NCBI GenBank assembly: GCA_965221135.1
Contig: CBDCRZ010000100.1
Location: 1,178,001 to 1,242,000 of the forward strand
Direction: 5' to 3'
DNA from: Sansalvadorimonas sp965221135
GTDB lineage: Bacteria; Pseudomonadota; Gammaproteobacteria; Pseudomonadales; Endozoicomonadaceae
DNA length: 64,000 nt
Shown one piece after another: positions 18,558-28,162 of this stretch. Made by a program: the position numbers and the translations under genes. Within the stretch, counting starts at the first letter, position 1. Each line of letters begins with the position of its first letter. The notes below the pieces were generated by a model. It worked only from the letters and a program-made list of their open reading frames with translations, was not told where the DNA came from and searched no databases.

Positions 18558-19526
18558 AGCAGGAGCCCCTGCCCGCACCATGGCAAAGGACGCCCCCCTG
18601 GATCCCCCAGAGAGAAGCGGCTTCTCGATCTCAACAACGTTGAAGACCTGGCTCTCTATTACGTCCCGAAATACAAACGGGATGACATTGTGAAAAGCTA
18701 CGACAGGCACTACCACATGTGGCAATTTAACTACTGGGACGTCCCCTTAAGCATCCATTCCACATCACGCTCTCCTTTAAACTACCTGACTTTACTCAAC
18801 AAGGCAGGAAAGCTACTTCGCGAACGGGCTATGGAAACCTATGGAATTGATCTCACGAAAATAAAAAAGGAGGGGGTACATACTATCAAAATAGAGGGCA
18901 ATGTGACTGACACCTATCCCTATATCAATATCAACAATCTGTCAGACTTTGAAATCGAAGGCATGAACCAGATTTTTCTTGATATTTTGACGGATGAGTT
19001 TCTGTCCCTCCGGGGCATAAAAAGACCTGTGTACTTTGCCGGATTTGTCGAGTTCAGAGTAGCCAATCACTATGCGTCCTATTACACATTCCTTGATGAC
19101 TCACGATTCAGTGGTTCTATATTCCATGGCAAATACCCCACGTATTTCAAGTCATAACGTTTCTTGAGAAGACGAATAATAAAAACCAAAGTGACCTTAA
19201 GGCTCTGATTGATCAAGGGCAATGGAGACCGATGTTTGATTCGGGTCATTACTATCGTGTTTCTATAGAAAAAGTTAACTTCAGTTCATGGTTGGATAGT
19301 GATTTTCTTCCCTGCGAGACAAAACCCCATGAAATACTCAATGGCCACTCTGCTTCCAACCCGTCAGCACGGGCTTCATAGCAGACCCGGCTACGAGATT
19401 ATTGAAGGTAGCGGGAAATATATTATTTACCGCGATCATCCCTCCCAGGCTCAGCCAACATGCACCAATCAAGTAAAACGATGTCCGCCCTACTGCCACC
19501 GTTATAAACACACTCAGCATTGCTGA
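18558..19526 (+). pseudogene. Hypothetical gene broken by frameshifts, start lost
   Basis: An open stretch without an ATG begins after a TGA at 18555 (RLLDLNNVEDLALYYVPKYK). It continues through KSYDRHYHMWQFNYWDV to a stop at 19157. A shift just before that stop opens a second frame (FLEKTNNKNQSDLKALIDQG, then YYRVSIEKVNFSSWLDSD) to about 19370. A further shift leads into PGYEIIEGSGKYIIYRDHPS, ending at 19526. Together they look like one protein of roughly 300 residues that I do not recognise. The phrase VPKYK near its beginning resembles the end of the ankyrin protein just upstream (IIPKYKH). The two may once have been joined or duplicated. Confidence 0.45.
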
Positions 19527-19737
19527 CATTATCAAGCATCTGACACTGCTGTTATGAACAACCGAACGGTTTCTGTGGTCTTTTCGCTATAGCCGCGCAA
19601 AGCATGCGCCTTCAGCAAGGCATCATACGGAGGACATTACGATCCTCAGGATATAGAAGGATCGCACCAAAACTTGAGGTTCATCCCGTTTTACCAAACC
19701 TGTAAGTGCCAAAACCACAGGTTTCAGGTCGCCCGAG

Positions 19738-21046
19738 ATGAACCACTCCGAGATTAGCTCTATTCAACACAACCTGCAGATCACTTTGTCTGAGCATAAG
19801 CTGACCAGACTGGCTGAGTTCAGCGGTTTCCTGATGCTCCACAGGAAGATATTGCCTCTTCCTCTTGTCATCTCCGTTCTGACATCTCCTGGTAAAAACA
19901 GCAATGCCGAGACACTGGCCGATATTCACCGCAAGTTCAATGAAATGACCGGCTTGAATGTCTCCTGTCATGCCTGGCGGGAGCAGGTATATAAACCCGA
20001 GTTTCTGAGACTGCTGGCCTGGCTTTTCCTACGCTCCCTGGACAAAATGGTCAAACGGACTCTCTCTTTTCATGTGGTCAGCCCTTTTTCAATATTCCGG
20101 CACCTATGGCTGCATGATGGTTCGTCACAGGCTGTTGTAGCACTCCTCAAAGATGCGTTGCTGGGACCTTTCAAAACGGTCTCCCCGGCAGCCGTTGAGC
20201 TGCACACGACCATGGATTTGCTGACCGATAATCTTGTTCGTGTCGAGTTCATGGAAGACACTCGCTCAGAAAGAGCCTGTCTGCCAGCTTTGGCAAACGA
20301 CCTTGGTGATACTCTGATGATGATTGATGCAGGGTATTTCGACCTGGAATATTTTATGGCCGTTCATGATAGGGATGGTTGTTTTCTTTGTCGGGCTCCA
20401 CAAAGTATCAACCCGGTCGTGCGTAGGGCTATTCGTTTCGATGGAAAGAACTGCCACCGATATGAGCAACAAAAACTGAAAGATGTTTAGGCCCATTTTC
20501 CCACCCAAAGACGGTTGCGTGGATTTGGATGTGTAATAGCCGCAGATGCGGGGGCAGACTTTTCGGTTGGTCATTCGCTGGAATGGACAGAACAAGAAGT
20601 GGATATTTGTTGTCACCAATCTCTGCCGGGAAAGCTTTTCTCTTCAGGATGTGTTTCTGGCCTACCGTCTGCGTTGGCAAATAGAGCTGGCTTTCAAAGA
20701 GACTAAATCCTATGCCTGCTGGCACCCTTTCAACACCGGCTGTGAGAAACTGGTTGCCAGCCTGACTCTTGCCTCATTTACTGTTGTCATTCTCAAACGG
20801 TCTTTGGCTCACGCTGTAGAACAAGGGGTGGATGAAGAGGTCTCCACACGATAAACGGCCATGCCTGGTACACATCTGTTTGGGGATTTGATGCTCGCTT
20901 TATTGATGAATAACAGGCGCCGTATTTCTAATATATTGAGGAAATTGTTTGAGTTTTGGAAGAAAAACGGAAAGCGGGAGCATCCAGCCAGAGACAGGCG
21001 TACCGGGCGCTCTGCTCTGGGATTGACGGCCATGAGATGCGCTTAA
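19738..21046 (+). pseudogene. IS4-family transposase, decayed second copy
   Basis: The first frame (19738-20490) holds the N terminus and the first two catalytic regions (IFRHLWLHDGSSQAV and TLMMIDAGYFDLEYF). It ends at a TAG within KLKDV-AHFPTQRR. A shift near 20515 moves to the frame with MRGQTFRLVIRWNG and the Y-R-E-K signature AYRLRWQIELAFKETKSY. An in-frame TAA at 20852 separates the tail SNILRKLFEFWKKNGKREHP (to 21046). It carries at least one shift and several stops, so it is inactive. It differs from the IS4 copy at 12549. I could not fix its terminal repeats. Confidence 0.8.
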
Positions 21047-21157
21047 TGTTCTCCGTACGAACATCTTTGTTATTTATTTTTCTGGTAATTTAATTTAAAT
21101 ATGGTGTATTGATATTTTTAAATCAGTGAGTATCAAATTAATTAAAAGGACAATAGC

Positions 21158-22357
21158 TTGAATATACACCTACCCCCGACGCATGCTCCTAGTGAGGTTA
21201 AAAATCATAATTTTGAAAGTGAAAATCCTATCGCTTCACCAGAACGTTCAAGACGGGAACATGGAAATGAAAAACGAAACACCGCTCAAAGGGAAGAAGT
21301 TAAAATACCAATTATGAAAAGGGCGTGTGGAGAACATATTGGCACAGAAAAGTCAGATAGCCAGAAGCTTTATAAACATAAAAAAATATCTCGATGCTTA
21401 GATCAAATAAGAGATAATTTCCCGTTAAAGGAAAGGGATAATCTCGAGAGTGGTTTTTATATTGACATTCCGGAAATCTTAAAATCCACAAGGCATCATT
21501 GGTTTAGCAATGAATTCCCCATAAATCCAGATAGTGAATTAGATTTTTGCAAGGTTATTAATGCTTTAGATTCTATACCTGACGATGGTAAAGACTGCAA
21601 TGCAGTTTCTGTTGCTATCGTTGTTGGAGAGTCCTCATTACTTTCGATTTTGCCTAACCTGTCACGTGTTTGTGACGTTGTATTAATTTGTGATTACGAC
21701 CCTCTTCTTCTTCATTCAATGATGTATAGCATAGAGCTGATCAAGACATGTGACGAAGTGAGTAATAAAACATATTTTTATGAAACATTAAAAACTTTAA
21801 GCATTAAATGTGAGGATAAATACATAGCTAAAATAGATATTGAGCAATGGGAACAAACAGAAGAACACAGAGATGATTATACAACCCAATGCTTATTTGA
21901 CCGCGGCTTTTCCCATGAAAAGCTAAAATTCTCTGTAAGCAGAGACAGGTCCATTCTGGGACTTGGCGCTTATCATTGTTTTTCTTCTGAATGCAGATTC
22001 AAAGAAACGCTGAAAGCCGTAAACGAAATACAGTGTATCCCTGTCCCTATTAACCTTCATGATAAAAAACCGATAGAAAAATTATGTCAGATTTTACATA
22101 CTAACGATTGTAAAGTTAAATTTTTAAACTTATCTAACTTTCCCGAATACAACTATGAAGCGTACCATATGGGTTGCACTAAACCACTGGCTGCATCTAC
22201 TTTAAGCCAACTTCCATTTTCTGACAATGTGCTCATCGCCGACTCTCTGCTAGCGAACGAAGAAAAAGCGCGAACACGTATATTTTATACCCCTCAAAGT
22301 TACTGGAAAGCGTTAGGAAAATTCCAGCCATTCCTGTCAGCTCCACGTACAGATTAA
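21158..22357 (+). CDS. Hypothetical protein with Rossmann/methyltransferase-like core, TTG start
   Basis: Translation most likely starts at TTG 21158: AAAAGGA lies seven bases upstream and there is no better ATG. The 399-residue protein has a charged, probably disordered first 60 residues. A core follows with SVAIVVGESSLLSILPNLS, DVVLICDYDPLLLHSM and, later, KVKFLNLSNFPEY. The beta-loop-alpha glycine region, an acidic strand end (CDYD) and an N-L-S-N strand are arranged as in SAM methyltransferases and in some Legionella effector families. The SAM site is not canonical, so the fold call is tentative. There is no signal peptide and no operon partner. Confidence 0.5.
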   Translation: MNIHLPPTHAPSEVKNHNFESENPIASPERSRREHGNEKRNTAQREEVKIPIMKRACGEHIGTEKSDSQKLYKHKKISRCLDQIRDNFPLKERDNLESGFYIDIPEILKSTRHHWFSNEFPINPDSELDFCKVINALDSIPDDGKDCNAVSVAIVVGESSLLSILPNLSRVCDVVLICDYDPLLLHSMMYSIELIKTCDEVSNKTYFYETLKTLSIKCEDKYIAKIDIEQWEQTEEHRDDYTTQCLFDRGFSHEKLKFSVSRDRSILGLGAYHCFSSECRFKETLKAVNEIQCIPVPINLHDKKPIEKLCQILHTNDCKVKFLNLSNFPEYNYEAYHMGCTKPLAASTLSQLPFSDNVLIADSLLANEEKARTRIFYTPQSYWKALGKFQPFLSAPRTD

Positions 22358-22471
22358 TATCGCCGGTCTTTCTACTCCCCTTACTATCCATTTCCCTTCG
22401 ATAAAATATTATGGACACCCATCGTTTAATGACACCACCCCAGCCCCCCCCACGAAAATCGTTTTATTGAT

Positions 22472-22558
22472 AAAAAGAGTCGGAGTCACTTTTCGAACGA
22501 GCGCACCACTCAATGTGTGATGATGCACCGTAAAATGACTCGATCTATTCCCCCCTAT
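22472..22558. repeat. MITE-B copy 2
   Basis: AAAAAGAGTCGGAGTCACTTT on the left and AAAATGACTCGATC on the right are inverted. The interior TTCGAACGAGCGCACCACTC resembles that of the copies at 16224 and 34699. It lies between two convergent genes. Confidence 0.6.
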
Positions 22559-22570
22559 TACGCTCATTCC

Positions 22571-24709
22571 TTATTTTCTTTTCGCTCCTGCCTTTAGTGG
22601 TGGTAACGGTGTAATCCTCCCCGGAGTGTCACATGCCATGCAATGGCGTACTAGCTGATCCTCTACACTTCCTTGCTGAAAAATCCCCTGTTGAGTGGTC
22701 ACCGGTACAATAGCCTGTGAACAGAAAGGGCAGAAAATATTGTATTTTCCCGGTTTTTTCAGAACAGCAGCATGTTTTTCACGGAGGTGAGCCCTGTACC
22801 CATCAAAATCCTCCACCTGTGCACCACAAGACCTGTTTCTCCTCCATTTCCTTTTACCAATAATATTACAACCAAGTCTGGTCACTCCCTGTGCTTCTGA
22901 GCTGAACATCACTTGTCTTTGCATACCTGGTGAATTTTGCGGCACTGGTGATTCGGGTGTTTGCATTAAATCCAGTTGAGCCAAAGATTCACTGAGTAAC
23001 CTGGTAGCAGCATTTATAGGCCTGTTTTTTCGTGAAGTAATATCTTCAACAGTAACATTCTCCTTAGTAACTGCGCCCTCAGTTATTTCTTCTACTGTAA
23101 TATTTGCTATCAAGTGATCATCATTTTCAAGTTGCCCTGGTTCGTTATTAACGTCTTCCATCACTGCCAAAGCACTATCGAGCCTTAACTCAGGCTTCCT
23201 TAGAGTCAGCCTTAAAGCCAAAGGCATAGGCTGTGGCTCATCGGCAGTGTTTAATGTCATCGTTTCAAGGGGTTCATTACCAACCAGCTTCGTTTCACAG
23301 CTGACCCTGGTCAGATTGCGATTATTCGGAGCCAAATTGAAACCTTTGGCTACTTCAAGCAGCCTGAAACGTCCCCAGGGCTCCTGAAAGTTCGCCCGTG
23401 TACTTCTTCTGCCGCCAGAAGATGGAGCTTTAAAAGCCACAGAATATGGGGCGACCTGCCCAGTCTGCACTTTAAGAAAATGTCCCTTAATCATACACCC
23501 GTTGAATAGCCGTACCATATCCGAAGAAGAGCTCTGAAAATGCAGATATTGCTGGTCTCTGAATGTTAACACTGGTTTTGAACTTGTTTCGAGTGCATCC
23601 AGCGCAGGTGAAATAAAAACTGTTAAGTTGGTAGTTTTGCCCCACTCCAGCTGGTGATTATCCGGCCAGACAAATAATCGGTTTAACAAAGAGGTAATGA
23701 GTTTACCCTTGTCTGTTGAAGCCTGCTCGGGGCGTCCGACAGAGGATTTATAAACAGGTTCCAGTTTATTGGATGCCAGTACCATCTCCTGTCCGGTCTC
23801 ATCCGGCTGGAGGAAATACACCCAACGCGGCCTTGAAAATTCAGACTCTTCTCCCAAATATTTATGACTGAAAGTCACCGTATGATCTCTAAACACGGCC
23901 ATGACATTGAGGTACTGCCAGCCGCCAACCACCACTAGTCGACCATCATTGTGGTCAAGACCGCCTGTATGGGAATCAAGGGAGAAAATCCCACTCACCA
24001 GCACAGGTTTTAATTTATTTTCGAACTTGTCCATGAACAAGGGGTAAAGTACACCCTTATATTCCCAGACTCTGACATCATCTTTCAGGGTCATTATTGT
24101 GTTATCACCAACCCGCACAGATTCCAGAGAGACACTGTACCGATCAAATTCTTCCCTGGTCAGACTGGTTCTAACCACTGTTGTGTGAACCGTAACGAGT
24201 ATATTACCCGAGGTGGTGAGGTATTCAGAACCATCGTCATGAGCTATAAAATGTGTGTGGGATTGAAAAGGGTCAGTGGACAGTGGAAATAATTTCTCCG
24301 CTGTACGCCACATTGGGTTTTCTTCCCTGTTTATTTCATGTTCACCATCAGGCTCTTCCAAAGCCCCCTTTAGACTCAGCCCCTCAACAAATGTCAGCCT
24401 GTTATCCTCAGGTCGAACGGATAAACCGTCAGAATTCTTTAGTACAAAGCTTTTGGCACCAAGTACAGCATGTTTGGTCGGTCTGTCTGGCTCATCAATT
24501 TTTATTGCAGCAGAATGCGCCTCTGCTGCAGTCTCCGCGCGGTCAGATGTATCGACTCCAAGAAATATCACAACGTACCGGTCTGTTGCCCACACCCTCG
24601 TTAGACAGGTGCCCGCCAGAACCAGAGCAAACATAAACGTAAGAGAAAATTTCATTTTCGCGCGACTGATAAGGCCAGTCTGTACACGACCAGAGAACAA
24701 CATATTCAT
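22571..24709 (-). CDS. Secreted protein with C-terminal zinc-finger-like modules
   Basis: The start at 24709 is supported by GGAGG five bases upstream, so the 712-residue product includes the whole basic N terminus and signal peptide (FSLTFMFALVLAGTCL, cleavage near VWA). A long beta-rich region without recognised domain covers residues 50-500, and an acidic Glu/Val-rich linker follows. The last 110 residues hold two possible zinc modules: a C-x13-C-x12-H-x4-H arrangement ending in YRAHLREKHAAV, and FCPFCSQ ... VRHCMAC. A basic tail (KAGAKRK) ends it. Eukaryotic-style zinc modules on an exported protein suggest action on a host, which is inference. The fingers are recognised only from residue spacing. 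Confidence 0.6.
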   Translation of the reverse strand: MNMLFSGRVQTGLISRAKMKFSLTFMFALVLAGTCLTRVWATDRYVVIFLGVDTSDRAETAAEAHSAAIKIDEPDRPTKHAVLGAKSFVLKNSDGLSVRPEDNRLTFVEGLSLKGALEEPDGEHEINREENPMWRTAEKLFPLSTDPFQSHTHFIAHDDGSEYLTTSGNILVTVHTTVVRTSLTREEFDRYSVSLESVRVGDNTIMTLKDDVRVWEYKGVLYPLFMDKFENKLKPVLVSGIFSLDSHTGGLDHNDGRLVVVGGWQYLNVMAVFRDHTVTFSHKYLGEESEFSRPRWVYFLQPDETGQEMVLASNKLEPVYKSSVGRPEQASTDKGKLITSLLNRLFVWPDNHQLEWGKTTNLTVFISPALDALETSSKPVLTFRDQQYLHFQSSSSDMVRLFNGCMIKGHFLKVQTGQVAPYSVAFKAPSSGGRRSTRANFQEPWGRFRLLEVAKGFNLAPNNRNLTRVSCETKLVGNEPLETMTLNTADEPQPMPLALRLTLRKPELRLDSALAVMEDVNNEPGQLENDDHLIANITVEEITEGAVTKENVTVEDITSRKNRPINAATRLLSESLAQLDLMQTPESPVPQNSPGMQRQVMFSSEAQGVTRLGCNIIGKRKWRRNRSCGAQVEDFDGYRAHLREKHAAVLKKPGKYNIFCPFCSQAIVPVTTQQGIFQQGSVEDQLVRHCMACDTPGRITPLPPLKAGAKRK

Positions 24710-25004
24710 GAGAACCTCCGAAATAGTCTCTGACCAAATTTAGGGGGATAGATAATAGTTAATGAATAGAGATTGCGTAGAGCTATTTTTTAAAAAATCA
24801 CTCTTCCTCAGGTATCGAAGAACAACAGCCACTTGTTAGGCACAATAACCTCAATGTTAGTTTTAATGGTATCAATATAGGTATTATTAGATGAACAGTA
24901 AGTTTTACAGGATGAAAATCATGGATGTAGTGGATCCGAAAGATCATAAAAGAATGGTGTTTTCGACTTGTTTTAGACCGTTTGCAGAAGAGTAGTCACA
25001 ATTT

Positions 25005-25116
25005 AATTTAATGAAGCTAAAATTTAATGAAGCTAAAATTTAATGAAGCTATAATTTAATGAAGCTATAATTTAATGAAGCTAAAATTTAATGAAGCTAA
25101 AATTTAATGAAGCTAA
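25005..25116. repeat. Seven tandem copies of a 16-bp unit
   Basis: The unit AATTTAATGAAGCTAA is repeated seven times end to end. Only the last base varies (two copies end in T). It is iteron-like, but there is no replication gene nearby. It could bind a regulator of the gene at 25215, or be a simple expansion. Confidence 0.95.
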
Positions 25117-25143
25117 AGAGTACCAGCCTGGGGTTTACTTATG

Positions 25144-25159
25144 TACCAGGTACCTGGTA
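25144..25159. repeat. Perfect 16-bp palindrome TACCAGGTACCTGGTA
   Basis: It lies about 55 bases before the ATG at 25215 and 27 bases after the tandem array, and is followed by an A-rich run. Position and symmetry fit an operator for a dimeric repressor, but nothing else supports that. Confidence 0.5.
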
Positions 25160-25214
25160 TAAAAAAAAGGTGGAAACACTCTATCAATTTGACATTTCAG
25201 CCACTTCTTAATCG

Positions 25215-25580
25215 ATGCTCGTAACATTTTACAGGCCTAGCAAATTCAATAGTTTTATAAATGATTCAGAAGGAGCAAATAATTCTTTTGATAAGACAAT
25301 TGAAAGAAATGATGAGGATCATTTACAGGAATCCCATTCTCCCCTCATTGACTCTGAAAAATATTTTAATGCTTTTCATTATCACTACAGGATTGATTTT
25401 GACGAGCAAGATTTAGACTTATTTGTTAATGTATATTTAAATAAGTCGTCATTAAGCACTGAAGGTAAAGAAAATTATTACGAGCATGCTTTATGTTCGG
25501 CTTTCTGTTTATTTCATAACCCAGGTGCGCAGAAACTTGCATTCCAAAGCGGTGGCTATGTATATCGAGGAGGGAAATAA
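25215..25580 (+). CDS. Small hypothetical protein
   Basis: The 121-residue acidic protein has no signal peptide or membrane helix, and its sequence is not recognised (FHYHYRIDFDEQDLDLFVNV in the middle). No strong ribosome site is visible. It ends just before the left flank of an IS66-like transposase gene, so it may be the truncated front of a longer gene. Confidence that it is a real coding gene is moderate: its codon pattern resembles the AT-rich accessory genes around it. Confidence 0.45.
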   Translation: MLVTFYRPSKFNSFINDSEGANNSFDKTIERNDEDHLQESHSPLIDSEKYFNAFHYHYRIDFDEQDLDLFVNVYLNKSSLSTEGKENYYEHALCSAFCLFHNPGAQKLAFQSGGYVYRGGK

Positions 25581-25618
25581 ATGTTTCCACATGGCCGGGC
25601 ACCTAATATTTAAGCAAA

Positions 25619-25644
25619 GGAACTACTACAGATGGAGTAGTTCC
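25619..25644. repeat. Hairpin next to IS66-like transposase
   Basis: GGAACTACT and AGTAGTTCC form a perfect 9-bp inverted repeat with an 8-base loop. No T run follows, so it is not a clear terminator. It may belong to the left end of the following transposable element or control its expression. Confidence 0.5.
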
Positions 25645-25724
25645 GTAACTGCTCATACTTAACTGGCAAAACAACCCTGCCAGCTCAAAGAAAGTGAGCT
25701 TGAACTTCTGTAAACTTCTGCTGC

Positions 25725-27425
25725 ATGCACCTTCCAGACTCTCTTTTTCGCAGTACAGACAATGAACCGTTGCGCTCATTCGTCAAAAACCTTCTCGACA
25801 CCGTCGAGAAGCAGTCTGTGCAGATTGAGAGGCAGCGCATTCAGATCGAGCAGTTGGTCGAAGAAAATGAACAACTTCGAGCAGAAATACGCCATCTAAA
25901 AAAGCACAAGGGCAAACCCAAAATCAGACCTAATGTGCCTGGCGACGATGACCAGGAAGCCTCTTCTTCTGAACCTGATGGAGCCGAGCAGAGTTCCGAA
26001 AACAGCAGTTCCAACTGCCCTCCGAAAAGCAAACGTCCAAGATCGCAAGAGACTGGTGAAACCGCTGCGCCGCCCATCAGTGTTGACCGGGAGGAAAAGT
26101 GTTCAGTCGCCAATCCCGGAGAAAACTGGCGTTTCAAGTGCTATATCGACTTTTTCCATACCGAGCTGGATTTACGCTTTGTCACTACCCGCTACAGGCG
26201 AGAGTACTACACAACCCCGGAAGGTGGAGTCACAGCCCCTTTACCCGAACATGTGAAAGGCCGCTTTGGTGACAATCTGAAAGCTCATCTGCTGGATTTT
26301 TATCATTCGTGCAGTACGACACAGCCGCTATTACTCTCCTGGCTGCACGATCATGGGTGCTCAATGTCAGAAGGCTCCCTGAGCAAAGTCCTGACGGAAG
26401 GCCATGACCGTTTCCATCAGGAAAAAGAAGAGTTGCTGGAGGCAGGGCTGTCCTGCGCCGACTACCTTCAGGCAGACGACACCGGGGCCCGACATCAAGG
26501 GAAAAACGGCTACTGCCTGTTTGTTGGTAATCCTTATTTTTCCTACTTCGACAGTAGCGATAGTAAGAGCAGGATCAATTTCCTGAGCTGCCTGCAAGGG
26601 CAGCAGCGGCTTTACCTTCTCAACGACGTTACCCTTGACTACATGAAACAGCTCGACGCTTCGAAGAAATGGGTCACTGCGTTGTCCGATTGTGGCGAGA
26701 AATCTTTTGCCACAGAAGAAGAATGGGGAAGCTTCCTTGATGGCATTGGTTGTGCTGCCCCACAACAAAGACGCTGGGCGACAGAGGGGGCTTTAAAGGC
26801 TGCTCTGATGGCCAGCCACCGTTTTGAAAATCTCGTTATCCATAGTGATGGTGCCCGTCAGTTTGATACGGTCTTTCAACATTCGCTGTGTTGGTACCAT
26901 GCGGGAAGAAACATGGACAAGCTGATACCGGGCAATGATCTGGAGCGAGCCGCCCGGGACTCGGTTCAGGATCAGTACTGGTGCCTCTACGATGACATTG
27001 AGGCCTACCAGAAAAGTCCAACGAAAAAGGAAAAACATAAGCTTTACAAGGACTTCGACCGCTGGGTAAGACAACGAGTTGACTACCCAGCCTTACAGAC
27101 TGAGCTGGGCAAACTGATGGTTGTCAGAGAAGAGCTGTTATTGGTTCTTGAGTATCCATGGTTGCCGCTACACAACAATCTGAGTGAGAGACAGATCAGG
27201 GAGTATGTGAAACGGCGAAAAATCAGTGGTGGCACCCGTAGTGAGCTCGGGAGGAAGTGTCGCGACACGTTCGCCAGTTTGAAAAAGACCTGTAAACAGC
27301 ACGGGATATCCTTCGGCAATTATCTCAAGGACAGACTGGCTGGAGCGAACCTGATCCCCCGACTAGGACATCTCATTCTGGAAGCGGCAGGCTACCGGGA
27401 TACTGTTGTTGCCAATGGAATATGA
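25725..27425 (+). CDS. IS66-like transposase, second type
   Basis: The 566-residue protein has an N-terminal coiled coil (about 20-65, KQSVQIERQRIQIEQLVEEN), an acidic Ser-rich linker, and an IS66-type core: YLQADDTGARH, VIHSDGARQF and NNLSERQIREYVKRRKISGG with the catalytic Glu. It differs from the element at 8420 in length and sequence and lacks the Cys-rich zinc region, so it is a separate IS66 subgroup. The frame is intact. I could not identify its terminal repeats; the hairpin at 25619 and the region after 27425 are where to look. Confidence 0.82.
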   Translation: MHLPDSLFRSTDNEPLRSFVKNLLDTVEKQSVQIERQRIQIEQLVEENEQLRAEIRHLKKHKGKPKIRPNVPGDDDQEASSSEPDGAEQSSENSSSNCPPKSKRPRSQETGETAAPPISVDREEKCSVANPGENWRFKCYIDFFHTELDLRFVTTRYRREYYTTPEGGVTAPLPEHVKGRFGDNLKAHLLDFYHSCSTTQPLLLSWLHDHGCSMSEGSLSKVLTEGHDRFHQEKEELLEAGLSCADYLQADDTGARHQGKNGYCLFVGNPYFSYFDSSDSKSRINFLSCLQGQQRLYLLNDVTLDYMKQLDASKKWVTALSDCGEKSFATEEEWGSFLDGIGCAAPQQRRWATEGALKAALMASHRFENLVIHSDGARQFDTVFQHSLCWYHAGRNMDKLIPGNDLERAARDSVQDQYWCLYDDIEAYQKSPTKKEKHKLYKDFDRWVRQRVDYPALQTELGKLMVVREELLLVLEYPWLPLHNNLSERQIREYVKRRKISGGTRSELGRKCRDTFASLKKTCKQHGISFGNYLKDRLAGANLIPRLGHLILEAAGYRDTVVANGI

Positions 27426-27589
27426 GCAGTTACCACAAATCCAACTCGTCAAGTGAACTGGCAAATGATTTTTAAGTTTACTTAAATCATAATGTCGTGC
27501 AATTTTGTGTACTGCCCATAGTTGTAATGAAAAAGAGAAACTGGGAGAGGTTAATGTATTATAAAAATTAGAAGAACGACGCAATTGTT

Positions 27590-28089
27590 CAACACCTTAA
27601 ATACCTGCAGCATCTTCTGAGTCATGTTTAATCGCAACCTCAAGTGGAGATTCACCATGATTATTATTTCTGGTTAATCAAAGTGAGTCCCGACGATTCA
27701 TCAATAATACAAGTGCTGAAATTTTATTGAGCCTGGCTGCCATGCACACAGGTGTTTCATCATAACATTAAGAATGTCGTTGAAATCATTATCAACAGCT
27801 AAATGCATAAACTACCACTCCCATCATAAATCGCCACCATAGAATTGGCACCACTTTTTATTATTGTTTAAAAAGTATCTGTATTGCCATTTAAAGCAGC
27901 CAGGCAGATTGGATAATATTTATGACATGTTGTACGTTGATTAAAATCACTACACCCACAATTTTTACTTTCGCAATAATGAGAAGCAAGTAAAGAGCCA
28001 AGTATAGGATTCTCGTATATAGGAGCGCCGCAGTTAATCAGCCTTTGAACAATAGTAAGTACCCGGTCACATGAAAACATAGTTTTCAT
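27590..28089 (-). pseudogene. Ankyrin-repeat gene remnant
   Basis: The minus strand encodes ankyrin-like pieces in several frames. VQRLINCGAPIYENP and YPICLAALNGNTD lie in an open stretch from 28089 to 27868. Further on come DETPVCMAARLNKISALVLL and NNHGESPLEVAIKHDSEDAA, each separated by stops or shifts. No start or full repeat array remains. It is likely a decayed relative of host-interaction ankyrin proteins such as the one at 16856. Confidence 0.65.
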
Positions 28090-28103
28090 GTGACCGGGTA
28101 CTT
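28057..28103. repeat. MITE-C short form: 22-bp perfect inverted repeat
   Basis: AAGTACCCGGTCACATG plus AAAAC is followed, after the spacer ATA, by its exact reverse complement. The same ends, less perfect, bound the 164-bp element at 31834-31997, so this looks like the ends-only version. It lies downstream of the Ig-like gene on the other strand and could act as a hairpin terminator. Confidence 0.8.
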
Positions 28104-28162
28104 ATTATGGAAATTGTGAGTGCATGTTTGTACATTCGCAGCCCTCACCTTCTTCCAGGATT

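Larger units (their letters stand above)
24720..25214. other. AT-rich intergenic region with tandem array and palindrome
   Basis: There is no gene. It contains the 7-copy 16-bp array (25005-25116) and a perfect 16-bp palindrome (25144-25159), both listed separately, just upstream of a small gene. Confidence 0.6.

Noticed and set aside
25005..25116. Tandem 16-bp array considered as a CRISPR array
   Set aside because: The units follow each other without any spacers and are too short; no cas genes are nearby.
27868..28089. Minus-strand 73-codon frame considered as an independent small gene
   Set aside because: It carries ankyrin-like fragments that continue in other frames, so it is part of a pseudogene.
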